A stretch of DNA of 7,145 bases from Planctomycetota bacterium (lineage in GTDB: Bacteria > Planctomycetota > Phycisphaerae > Sedimentisphaerales > Anaerobacaceae), in assembly GCA_020344865.1 (NCBI GenBank), contig CP070830.1:903850-910994 (forward strand), written 5' to 3'. A program made the position numbers and the translations under genes. The number at the start of each line of letters is the position of its first letter. Within the stretch, counting starts at the first letter, position 1. Of this stretch, positions 1 through 5,848 are shown in pieces. The notes below the pieces were generated by a model. The model had not been told where the DNA came from. It did no database searches and worked only from the letters and a program-made list of their open reading frames with translations.

Positions 1-176
1 ACGCCCACCGTCTTTACTCCGCTCCGCCTCGCTAAATGTCCCCTCGCCCTTAATGCAAATATCCGCGCAAATGGCCCAGCCTTCCTTTCCCGATAGTGAT
101 ACCCAGCCAGCCGCTCATAATCATTAACTTCCCCTTTAACAACTTCCAACTCCTTTGTAACCGAACAGCCCCGCAC
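1..176 (-). CDS. Acetyltransferase-like protein, partial (runs off left edge)
   Basis: This reading frame is open from a GTG at 174-176 to the window edge, giving 58 codons. The GTG lies one base after the stop of the ABC ATPase gene and is preceded by AAGAAGAGG, which can serve as its Shine-Dalgarno site. The visible peptide contains GEVNDYERLAGYHYRERKAG followed by a segment reading ARIFALRARG. The 'DYE.L..(F/Y)HYR' pattern and the following hydrophobic strand resemble my memory of the acetyltransferase-like half of ABC ATPase-acetyltransferase fusions (COG2401). The catalytic part would lie outside the window, so activity and substrate cannot be judged. A single-base change at the junction would fuse this frame to the ATPase, so it may be the second half of one protein split by a frameshift. 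The frame is clear; the family call is recognition of a pattern and is uncertain. Confidence 0.6.
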   Translation of the reverse strand, partial: MRGCSVTKELEVVKGEVNDYERLAGYHYRERKAGPFARIFALRARGHLARRSGVKTVG

Positions 177-177
177 C

Positions 178-816
178 TTACCTCTTCTTATAGATAATTC
201 TTGTTTCCCCCGATAGCTCCTTCACAACCAACACGTCCGGCAGCAAATCAATCAATATGTCCTCGTGACTCGATGCCAATATAAACGTCACGCCCCGCCG
301 CTTCGCATATCTCTGCACGTTGTACGAAATCACCGAAGCCGTTATCCTGTCCAGCGTCGAGCAGAACTCATCCGCAAATACATATTTCTTCCCCGCCGCT
401 AAGGCCATCGCCAATCGCAGCCGGTACCTCTGCCCCTCGCTCAAATTACCGCACCGCTCCACCACGCAGAATACATCGCTCAGCCCCGCCTCACTCAATA
501 TTCTCAGACTCTGCACAATGTCCCCATCGACGCAGTCTATCACCGCCTTCTCGTCCTCCAGCCGAACCTCATCTAAATTCACCCGCTCCCACGCCGGCGT
601 GCACTCTTCCAGCTCACGCAAAAGCACGCTCTTGCCCGCGCCCGATGGCCCCGTGATATATACGACGCTGCCTTCCTCTATCTCCAACTCGCAGTCAATG
701 CCGAAGCACTTCTCTCCCAACCGCTCCGCCGTAACGCCGAACATCTGCATCACCGCGGCGGCTCGCTCACCCACCTCCATCCTACGCTCGAACCTCTTCG
801 ATATCTTGTATTTCAT
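178..816 (-). CDS. Soluble ABC-type ATPase, COG2401-like
   Basis: The 212-residue protein has a full ABC nucleotide-binding set: Walker A GPSGAGKS (56-63), signature LSEGQ (125-129), Walker B YVFADE (145-150) with catalytic E150, a D-loop STLD (153-156) and a switch histidine H184 in SSHED. It has no membrane segment and no permease gene lies beside it. Only about 60 residues separate Walker A from the signature, fewer than in typical transporters, and I see no clear Q-loop. The block DEF.STLDR.TA with HEDI and LLPDVLVV near the end matches the non-transport ABC ATPases found fused to an acetyltransferase domain. Here the partner appears as a separate frame immediately downstream. The start at 816 has GAGG seven bases upstream. 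The ATG also overlaps the stop of a tiny upstream frame by four bases (ATGA). The biological role of the family is unknown to me; a translation, RNA or nucleic acid modification role is only a guess. Confidence 0.85.
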   Translation of the reverse strand: MKYKISKRFERRMEVGERAAAVMQMFGVTAERLGEKCFGIDCELEIEEGSVVYITGPSGAGKSVLLRELEECTPAWERVNLDEVRLEDEKAVIDCVDGDIVQSLRILSEAGLSDVFCVVERCGNLSEGQRYRLRLAMALAAGKKYVFADEFCSTLDRITASVISYNVQRYAKRRGVTFILASSHEDILIDLLPDVLVVKELSGETRIIYKKR

Positions 817-929
817 CGCAGCCTCATTTTTTTTATTTGCCAGCCAACGACCAAAACACCATCCCCCGCAATCGCACCGGCCCGCGCGAACCTTGCGAAA
901 ATTACCCCCGCCTCGGTTTGCTCGCTCAC
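813..929 (-). CDS. Possible 38-residue ORF coupled to the ATPase gene
   Basis: A GTG-initiated frame of 38 codons ends in a TGA that overlaps the ATG of the ABC ATPase gene by four bases (ATGA), an arrangement typical of translational coupling. A weak Shine-Dalgarno match (AAAGAG) lies five bases before the GTG. The peptide starts MSEQTEAGVIFARFARAGAI and ends in a basic tail (KKMRLR), with a short hydrophobic stretch GVLVVGW in between. I recognise no family. In this GC-rich, purine-rich strand a frame of this length can easily arise by chance, so the call is tentative. Confidence 0.2.
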   Translation of the reverse strand: MSEQTEAGVIFARFARAGAIAGDGVLVVGWQIKKMRLR

Positions 930-1055
930 CCTAACTCTTTGTGGCGAAACAACTTAAAATTTCCCCAAAATCCACGTTCCCCCTTTCGCCCCCCGGCACA
1001 AATGATTGAAATCGCCCCTCCTCAAATCCTCACCGATTTATCTCAATTTTTTCCC

Positions 1056-1084
1056 TTGACTTAAAAAGTTCGATTGTGTATAAT
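1056..1084 (+). promoter_or_regulatory. Sigma-70 type promoter for the PEP-CTERM gene
   Basis: The -35 hexamer TTGACT (1056-1061) and the -10 hexamer TATAAT (1079-1084) are separated by exactly 17 bases. They match the consensus in five of six and six of six positions. The flanking DNA is AT-rich compared with the rest of the window. The expected transcription start is near 1091, about 100 bases before the gene at 1195. Confidence 0.8.
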
Positions 1085-1090
1085 AACTTT

Positions 1091-1194
1091 CTTGTGGTAG
1101 GGGACTAAGGAAAAAGCAAAGGCTCTTTTTGAGTGATTTACTGCAGCTTTTTTAGCTGCGATATTGAGAAAATTATCTTACTTTGGAGAAGAGG
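1091..1194 (+). promoter_or_regulatory. Structured 5' leader of the PEP-CTERM gene
   Basis: The expected transcript has a leader of about 100 bases. One hairpin is clear: GCAGCT (1143-1148) pairs with AGCTGC (1154-1159) across a five-T loop. A second, AT-rich stem can form between AAAAAG (1111-1116) and CTTTTT (1125-1130) around the loop CAAAGGCT. The bases CTCTT (1123-1127) can alternatively pair with AAGAG (1189-1193), which is part of the ribosome binding region. This allows, but does not prove, a switch between two folds. No known riboswitch consensus was recognised. The pairings are visible in the sequence; regulation is inference. Confidence 0.4.
1185..1194 (+). promoter_or_regulatory. 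Ribosome binding site that sets the PEP-CTERM start
   Basis: GGAG at 1185-1188, continuing into AAGAGG, is a strong Shine-Dalgarno sequence. It is six bases from the ATG at 1195 and nine from the ATG at 1198. A TTG at 1183 is in frame but overlaps this site, so it is an unlikely start. Confidence 0.7.
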
Positions 1195-1785
1195 ATGATG
1201 AAAAAACACACCGTTTCTATCGTATTATTGCTGTCGCTAATATTAACCTTCAGTCAGGCCCGCGCAACCGTCACGAACATCACCGACGGCGAATCCTACG
1301 GGAGCTATTGCGTGCAGTCCGGCACCTTGAATGTCCTTGGCGGACGCATAAACTGTTCGCTCAACGCCGGCGGCACAAGCACGGTCAACGTCCTCGGCGG
1401 CATGATTCAGAATATGACCGTACGCGACCAGGCCATGGCAAGCGTACAGGCCGGCTACATAAACACCTTGTACGCCAATCCCAATGGCCAGATTAATCTC
1501 TCCGGAGGATATATCCACCAGCTCGTTATCGGCAGCGGCGACCAGCAGGGCCCGAGCGTCAACATATACGGCAGAAACTTAAATTACGAACACCTCGGAC
1601 CAGGACCAATCACTGCCCGAATCACCGGCTCCTGGGAAAACGGAGAGGCCTTTTGTATTCGGGTGCAGCACAATGGAGAAGGTGGTCCTTATCGCTACTT
1701 CCATATGTCCGAGAATCCCGAACCCGCAACCGTCTTGCTACTGGCCTTCGGCGGCCTGATGCTCAGAAAAAGAAAAACAATCTGA
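1195..1785 (+). CDS. PEP-CTERM sorting domain protein with beta-solenoid-like repeats
   Basis: The 196-residue protein starts at one of two adjacent ATG codons (1195 or 1198) behind a strong Shine-Dalgarno site. Residues 1-24 are a Sec signal peptide (lysines, then a leucine-rich core) with likely cleavage after ARA. The C-terminus is a PEP-CTERM signal: PEP at 175-177, a hydrophobic segment (TVLLLAFGGLML) and a basic tail RKRKTI. In known systems this signal directs a protein to the outer surface or matrix through an exosortase, which is not in this window. The body has recurrent strand motifs at 45-52 (LNVLGGRI), 64-71 (VNVLGGMI), 82-89 (ASVQAGYI), 100-107 (INLSGGYI) and 122-129 (VNIYGRNL). 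These are 18-22 residues apart, consistent with rungs of a small beta-solenoid. The gene stands alone on its strand with its own strong promoter. A structural or adhesive surface role is inferred. Confidence 0.88.
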   Translation: MMKKHTVSIVLLLSLILTFSQARATVTNITDGESYGSYCVQSGTLNVLGGRINCSLNAGGTSTVNVLGGMIQNMTVRDQAMASVQAGYINTLYANPNGQINLSGGYIHQLVIGSGDQQGPSVNIYGRNLNYEHLGPGPITARITGSWENGEAFCIRVQHNGEGGPYRYFHMSENPEPATVLLLAFGGLMLRKRKTI

Positions 1786-1980
1786 CAGCAACCTCCGCCT
1801 CTCTGTACCAGCCTTCGAACGCTCCGCGTCCGGCTACCACAAAGCGCGCCGCTAATAACTATCTTGGCGTCTTTGGTTGAAATTGACAGACCCCGCCTGA
1901 AAAATCATCGAGTGCACTTATGCCGCAAGGAAAAGAAGGATATAATTTCTGTAGGTCTGCTTGCTGCCCCGCCGCGACTA

Positions 1981-2334
1981 TTACTCGCTGGCTACCGGCT
2001 CACCCTGTGCCTCAAGAGCGCCCAGGGCCGCCGACTTGTCATCCACAAATTCAAAAACCGCATCAAGCCCAGTTATCGTAAAAATGCCCTTCGTCATCGC
2101 CGAGACGCCGCAGCAAATCAGCCGCTTTGAATTGTTGTCAAGCTGCTTGCGTAACTTCAGCAAAGTCGACAGGTTCGGAGATGTGACAATATCCACATCG
2201 GAAAAGTCAATCACCACGTTACTCACCGCTTTCTCACACACGACTTGACAAAGCTTATCGAGTTCGCCTCCCAGTTCCGGCTCGCCGGGCAGAGTCGAAT
2301 AAACAATATCCTCGGACAAATTTTCAATGCCCAT
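1981..2334 (-). CDS. STAS-domain protein, anti-sigma factor antagonist-like
   Basis: The 117-residue protein fits a single STAS domain: strand NVVIDFSDVDIV (39-50), then the loop TSPNL (51-55) at the start of the long helix STLLKLRKQL, and the closing segment ITGLDAVFEFVDD (87-99). In SpoIIAA-type antagonists the loop serine is phosphorylated by a partner kinase. S52 aligns with that site, so phosphorylation control is possible, although the usual glycine after it is proline here. No anti-sigma kinase, sigma factor or phosphatase is in the window, so the partner is unknown. AGAGG lies seven bases before the ATG at 2334. The gene follows the exported-protein gene on the same strand after 160 bases and may have its own transcript. 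The 22 residues after the domain are unremarkable. The STAS call is firm; the pathway is not. Confidence 0.85.
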   Translation of the reverse strand: MGIENLSEDIVYSTLPGEPELGGELDKLCQVVCEKAVSNVVIDFSDVDIVTSPNLSTLLKLRKQLDNNSKRLICCGVSAMTKGIFTITGLDAVFEFVDDKSAALGALEAQGEPVASE

Positions 2335-2494
2335 TTTCGTGCCTCTTTTTAAGCCAATCCCACCGCTCTGTTTCTAAAATCCTCTATCGGCACAAAATTA
2401 CGCCAAATTAACTAAATTCACCTCCCCAACCCACGCAACCACCCTCAACACTCAAATTCCCACTTTTTATCGCCCCCTAAACACCCCTACTCAC

Positions 2495-3511
2495 CTATTC
2501 CTTGCGCCCGTCTTTGGGCATCTTCCTTTTATTTTCGTTTTCTTTCTCTTTCAATCTTATTCTGTAGTCTATTGCCCACTCACCTTCTGCACCCTTCGGC
2601 GCGGGCCCCTTCAAAACAGCTTCTCTGCCGCTGCTGCTGTAAACAAACGGCTTGTCTGTAACAGGGTCATTTGCTATGACGACCTCTGTAACCTCACCCA
2701 GCGAACCGGGGAATTTCCCCTTGTGCGTCGCTGCCCAGTGGCGCAGTCCCTCAATACACTGTAAAAGCGCCACATGCCGGTCTAATCTATCCATCAGGCC
2801 CTCAATCTTGGTACGAAGACGGCCCTCTTCGAGTTGCATTTTCATCTGATAACCCAAATCAACAAGCGGTCTCGGTAGCTCCTTTAGCGCCCAATAAACA
2901 TTCGGTGCATCAGGCTCCTGCACAAGCTGCTCAACCTGAGTACACATAAACGCCGAAATGGCTATCCCAGCCAGACCGTGCGGCAGAACGCTGCTCTCAC
3001 CTAAATGCCTCCCCATAGCATAACCGGCTTGAATCGCGCTGATGGCCTCATCATACTTGCCCTCAGCAATCTTAAGGCGCGCCTTTAAGGAAATAGCGTA
3101 GGCTATCACGCGATATCCGCGCTGCTCCTCCGGCTTCGCGACAACTGCAAATGGCCAGTCGCACCGCTTACACTTAGCAGCTCGTTCAACCGATTCCAGA
3201 GTGCCCTTAAGTTCCTCTAACGTCGATTCTGCCTCCTTACGGGGCAGTGCATCCAGCGGCCCCCTCACCCACCCGCCAATTTTCATCAGGTCCATATCTT
3301 CCGGCAGTGACGCCACAGCCTCCTTGTACAGCCCTACCGCATCCTCGTCCACCCGCTCCTCCGCACTCGACAGCAGCCTGTACCTCCCTGTGTCTTCACC
3401 GGCCTTCACCAGCTCCACCGTCAATTTAGTCGGCCCGCCATCGCGGCGCATTGCCGCCAGAGCAGCAGACGCAAGCACCACAATGACAAGACAGATCAAA
3501 ATCCGCTTCAT
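2495..3511 (-). CDS. Exported protein of a planctomycete-type family, function unknown
   Basis: The 338-residue protein begins with a Sec signal peptide (MKRILICLVIVVLASAALAA, cleavage near residue 20). A mostly helical domain follows, with a CKRC pair at 114-117 in the stretch AAKCKRCDWPF. A hydrophobic helix spans about 175-195 and a heptad-like charged region about 222-245. Residues 248-300 read like the C-terminal part of pseudopilin-related planctomycete proteins: CIEGLRHWAATHKGKFPGSL, then DPVTDKPFVYS and a 'GPAP' turn. The end is a highly charged Lys/Glu tail (320-338). I recognise the overall style but no characterised family. AGGAG lies eight bases before the ATG at 3511. The upstream gene ends 24 bases away, so co-transcription is likely. 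The cell location is probably periplasmic or held at the membrane by an uncleaved signal. Confidence 0.8.
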   Translation of the reverse strand: MKRILICLVIVVLASAALAAMRRDGGPTKLTVELVKAGEDTGRYRLLSSAEERVDEDAVGLYKEAVASLPEDMDLMKIGGWVRGPLDALPRKEAESTLEELKGTLESVERAAKCKRCDWPFAVVAKPEEQRGYRVIAYAISLKARLKIAEGKYDEAISAIQAGYAMGRHLGESSVLPHGLAGIAISAFMCTQVEQLVQEPDAPNVYWALKELPRPLVDLGYQMKMQLEEGRLRTKIEGLMDRLDRHVALLQCIEGLRHWAATHKGKFPGSLGEVTEVVIANDPVTDKPFVYSSSGREAVLKGPAPKGAEGEWAIDYRIRLKEKENENKRKMPKDGRKE

Positions 3512-3535
3512 AATACCATCTCCTACTTTCTCAAT

Positions 3536-3829
3536 TCACTTATCCTCTTTGCCTATAAGCTTCCTTATCTCGCGTGTATTGGCGTTCGTCGCCCTCAGTA
3601 CCGCCGAAATCCCAAACAATACCAGCGCCCCAAAAATCCCCTGCACCATGGCTCTTGCATATAACATAACAATCTGCCACCGCCCCTTTTCGGGAATATC
3701 CTGCGTAACAAGTGCCCATCCGACAAAGCAGACATTCGCCGCCAATACACACCACCCCGCCCAGTACAAAATAATCCCCAATATCTCCCCTCCCTCCCGC
3801 TTCCTTCGCCACGAACACTCAGTTCCCAT
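3536..3829 (-). CDS. Small membrane protein with two predicted helices
   Basis: The 97-residue protein (99 if the upstream ATG at 3835 is used) has two hydrophobic segments, about 16-41 (ILGIILYWAGWCVLAANVCF and onward) and 60-80 (MVQGIFGALVLFGISAVL). They are joined by a short polar loop that contains QDIPEKGRW. Both ends are charged, and the C-terminal tail is basic and hydrophilic (TREIRKLIGKEDK). The start at 3829 is preferred because AAAGGGG directly abuts the ATG at 3835 but is six bases from the one at 3829. The gene lies 17 bases after the lipoprotein gene and 24 before the exported-protein gene, so it is probably within one operon. No family is recognised. Confidence 0.72.
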   Translation of the reverse strand: MGTECSWRRKREGGEILGIILYWAGWCVLAANVCFVGWALVTQDIPEKGRWQIVMLYARAMVQGIFGALVLFGISAVLRATNANTREIRKLIGKEDK

Positions 3830-3846
3830 ATCCATCCCCTTTCTTC

Positions 3847-4578
3847 TTAGTTTCTGCTTGTTCCTTCCTCACCACTGCCTCCTCCCTCGGTCTCATCTAC
3901 AAAGCTCTCCGCAAAGCTCGTATCCGCCAGATTCACCCACCCAATCGAACCCATCGCCACTGTCGATTCACCGGTAAGTGCCTTGACTTTTATAATCGGC
4001 TGGCCAAATTTGCTCTCTATTACTTTTACGTCAACCAATTCTATCCGCGCGCCCCTTTTAAGGCCCCCCAAATATAACTCTGGGTTATAGCTCGCGCCGC
4101 TGCCTTTCATACTAGCCCCATGCTTGCCAGTTATGGTTCCTTTCGTCCCTTTTGTCTCACGGACAATTCCAATCACGCGCTCCATACGCACACCATCACC
4201 CCTGCTCTCATACCACTCAGCGAAACTCGTCTTCGACAGGATAACCCACCCAACGGCACCCGCCGCAACCGTACCACTTGCCTCCAGGGCCTTGACTTTT
4301 ATAATAGGCATCTTAAATTCGTTCTTTATCACATCCCTCTCTAACAGCTTGACTTCGGCTCCCCGTTCAAACCTGCCGAGGTACTCCTCACTGTCGTACC
4401 CGGCCTCACCTCCATGAATCGCAGCACCATGATTGCCAGTTACAGTACCACTTGTTCCCCCATCTTCCAGTATGACGCCAATGACACCCTCATCTGCACC
4501 AGCCTCTTTCCCGCTCCCGTTCTCCCGACACCCGAACAATAGTACACCCAATAATAACAAAATACCTAATTTCCTCAT
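3847..4578 (-). CDS. Lipoprotein with two tandem SH3-like units
   Basis: The 243-residue protein has a lipoprotein signal ending in LFGC, with C17 as the likely lipidated cysteine. Arginine rather than aspartate follows it, so retention at the inner membrane by a +2 aspartate signal is not indicated. After a short polar linker come two copies of one unit, residues 32-124 and 135-227. They align without any gap at a constant offset of 103 residues, and I count about 48 identities in 93. Each copy has a glycine-rich first half (TG.HGA) and a second half with RGA, PIIKVKAL and GWV.L..TSFAE. That second half resembles bacterial SH3 (SH3b) folds, which often bind cell-wall or other envelope ligands. 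The ligand here is unknown. AGAGGAAG lies about ten bases before the ATG. The C-terminus is Gly/Glu-rich and probably disordered. Confidence 0.82.
   Translation of the reverse strand: MRKLGILLLLGVLLFGCRENGSGKEAGADEGVIGVILEDGGTSGTVTGNHGAAIHGGEAGYDSEEYLGRFERGAEVKLLERDVIKNEFKMPIIKVKALEASGTVAAGAVGWVILSKTSFAEWYESRGDGVRMERVIGIVRETKGTKGTITGKHGASMKGSGASYNPELYLGGLKRGARIELVDVKVIESKFGQPIIKVKALTGESTVAMGSIGWVNLADTSFAESFVDETEGGGSGEEGTSRN
3898..4485 (-). repeat. Intragenic domain duplication, 309-base period
   Basis: The two halves of the lipoprotein gene (4207-4485 and 3898-4176) encode the two homologous units and are offset by exactly 309 bases. At DNA level the clearest shared block is the 16-mer CCTTGACTTTTATAAT (plus strand) at 3981-3996 and 4290-4305, which encodes the conserved IIKVKA. 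Protein identity near 52 percent points to an old duplication kept in register rather than a recent one. Confidence 0.85.
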
Positions 4579-4636
4579 AATTCTAACTTCCTCTTGTGCC
4601 TGGTCTCTTGAGTCTCACATGCTCCGGCTCAGATAC

Positions 4637-5407
4637 TCACTCTCCAAAAGTCAAATACCATTCTTCCGACTTTACGTTCACATGCACAAAGACCTCACCA
4701 CCCGTCCCCACCGGGGTATTTGCCGGCCCCTCCGCCAGCAGTCTATCCGGTTTAAACGTAACCGTCCAGTGCTCAGGCCCCTTCCAATACTCGTTCGATA
4801 CGCCCACCAATCGATACTCCGCCAACTCGTACCCTTCCTCGACCAGCGCAGCCTTTCCCATCCGAACCGCCATCTCCATTTCAGACTGCCCTTTCTCCTT
4901 CTCTCCCCAGTTCAAATCGCCAACTTCCTCCGCTTCCACGAATTCCACGTGTTGGTCATTGAATAGCACATTACACCCGATGCCCTGATGATTGTCGAAA
5001 CTCAGGATTTCGGCGCTGCCGTACTGGTTCCACCCACCTTTGGTCTCAAACAACAGCACCGTTCGAGGATTTGACCTTGGAGACACATTCGGATTAATCG
5101 CATAACAGCAACGCTCTTTTTTATTTCCGGGATGCCTGAAATCTCCTTCAACAACATCTGTGTGCTCAATCAGCAAATCGCACCATCTGTCCGCTGTAGG
5201 ATACGGACCATCACCACACGAATAGATTAACAGACACTTTCCAAGCACCCGTATGTTTTCAGCACACCTCCTTTGAGCGGTAAAACTGCCGTGCGGAGAT
5301 TGCACCAGCCAAAAGGACAGAAAAACCACACCCATAATTACTCCGCCTACCGCAAATCTCGAAACCTTCCGCTTTTCCCCTTCCGGATTGGTCTCTGCTT
5401 CCTTCAT
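4637..5407 (-). CDS. Membrane-anchored pseudopilin-like protein with a C-terminal extra domain
   Basis: The 256-residue protein has a charged 17-residue N-terminus, one membrane helix (about 18-36) and an exported part. Residues 48-160 follow the planctomycete pseudopilin pattern. CAENIRVLGKCLLIY is the start of the globular part, then PTADRWCDLLI, and the histidine-led end NHQGIGCNVLFNDQHVEFVE carries H140 and D151. The usual 'DG' is DQ here. The prepilin cleavage and methylation motif (GFTLIE type) is absent, so it is probably not assembled as a pilin. Residues 178-256 form a second alpha/beta unit (AVRMGKAALVEEGYELAEY, HWTVTFKP, GGEVFVHVNV). This unit recalls PepSY or NTF2-like small domains, but the match is loose. 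Translation is probably coupled to the upstream gene, whose stop is five bases before this ATG. The ribosome site (AAGAAG) lies inside that gene's last codons. Confidence 0.78.
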   Translation of the reverse strand: MKEAETNPEGEKRKVSRFAVGGVIMGVVFLSFWLVQSPHGSFTAQRRCAENIRVLGKCLLIYSCGDGPYPTADRWCDLLIEHTDVVEGDFRHPGNKKERCCYAINPNVSPRSNPRTVLLFETKGGWNQYGSAEILSFDNHQGIGCNVLFNDQHVEFVEAEEVGDLNWGEKEKGQSEMEMAVRMGKAALVEEGYELAEYRLVGVSNEYWKGPEHWTVTFKPDRLLAEGPANTPVGTGGEVFVHVNVKSEEWYLTFGE

Positions 5408-5412
5408 AATTC

Positions 5413-5790
5413 TTACTTCTTAATTCTAACTTCCTTTATCGTTTCGCGTCTCCTGCTAACCAGTTCCAGAATGATACCTGCAACAGACACAAAGCACACG
5501 AAGAATCCGATGAGCAGTGCCGTGTCCCATCTGTCCGACAGCATCCGCACACGTGCTAGTAGGTAGTCAAAGTCTGTGTCATCACGTTCTCCACCGTACT
5601 TAAGCGCGTGTCTCGCTCCCTCATCCCCTGCCACTCTTGCGGAAAACGCCTTAAACTCCGACCATACATCCCACACTTCACTCGCTCCGCGCGGCGAATA
5701 CATCACTAAACACAACCCCGCTAACAGAGTTAGGCTAAATATTACCATCCTAATCGTCGCCATCGAAACTTTCATATCACGACACCGCAT
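5413..5790 (-). CDS. Small membrane protein with two helices and an exported loop
   Basis: The 125-residue protein has a membrane helix at about 12-31 (TIRMVIFSLTLLAGLCLVMY), a loop of about 60 mostly helical, charged residues, and a second helix at about 90-112 (ALLIGFFVCFVSVAGIILEL). A basic tail (SRRRETIKEVRIKK) suggests that both ends are cytoplasmic and the loop lies outside. It is the first gene of the five-gene cluster. The ATG at 5790 has AAGGG close upstream. An in-frame ATG at 5775 is possible but lacks a ribosome site. No family is recognised. The stop is five bases before the pseudopilin-like gene. Confidence 0.72.
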   Translation of the reverse strand: MRCRDMKVSMATIRMVIFSLTLLAGLCLVMYSPRGASEVWDVWSEFKAFSARVAGDEGARHALKYGGERDDTDFDYLLARVRMLSDRWDTALLIGFFVCFVSVAGIILELVSRRRETIKEVRIKK

Positions 5791-5848
5791 TATCCCTTTT
5801 CCCTTCTTAATTCCCTGCCTCCATCCATTTCGCCAAGTTCAAAAAACC

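Noticed and set aside
320..934. Plus-strand frame of 204 codons opposite the ABC ATPase
   Set aside because: The opposite strand carries all ABC motifs in order. This frame is low-complexity Ser/Pro-rich with no recognisable domain.
1143..1159. Hairpin as an intrinsic terminator or attenuator
   Set aside because: The stem is followed by GATATTG rather than a run of T; the T-run is in the loop.
1091..1194. Known cyclic di-GMP (GEMM) riboswitch in the PEP-CTERM leader
   Set aside because: GCAAAG and CTAAGG are present but in the wrong order and without the receptor stem pairs of that class.
1133..1198. Leader ORF of 21 codons (GTG start) overlapping the PEP-CTERM start
   Set aside because: The ribosome site is poor, the frame runs through the main gene's own Shine-Dalgarno site, and the length is within chance expectation.
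1883..1946. TTGACA (1883-1888) and TATAAT (1941-1946) as a plus-strand promoter
   Set aside because: They are more than 50 bases apart and neither has a suitable partner element at the right distance. No gene follows on the plus strand.
1786..1980. Gene or terminator between the convergent PEP-CTERM and STAS genes
   Set aside because: No convincing frame and no stem followed by a T-run on either strand could be found by eye.
2389..2407. Sigma-54-like site (TTGGC...TGC) upstream of the STAS gene
   Set aside because: The GG to GC spacing is one base too long and the inner bases do not match the consensus.
3201..3977. Long plus-strand frame of 258 codons
   Set aside because: Ser/Pro/Thr-rich antisense of two minus-strand genes with clear signal peptide, membrane helices and ribosome sites; it crosses the boundary between them.
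3981..4305. TTGACT next to TATAAT, twice (3981-3996 and 4290-4305), as plus-strand promoters
   Set aside because: The two hexamers are almost adjacent with no 17-base spacer. Both copies are simply the antisense of the conserved IIKVKA codons in the duplicated lipoprotein units.
4433..4988. Plus-strand frames opposite the pseudopilin-like and lipoprotein genes
   Set aside because: They are antisense shadows with no ribosome site and no domain, and they overlap well-supported minus-strand genes.
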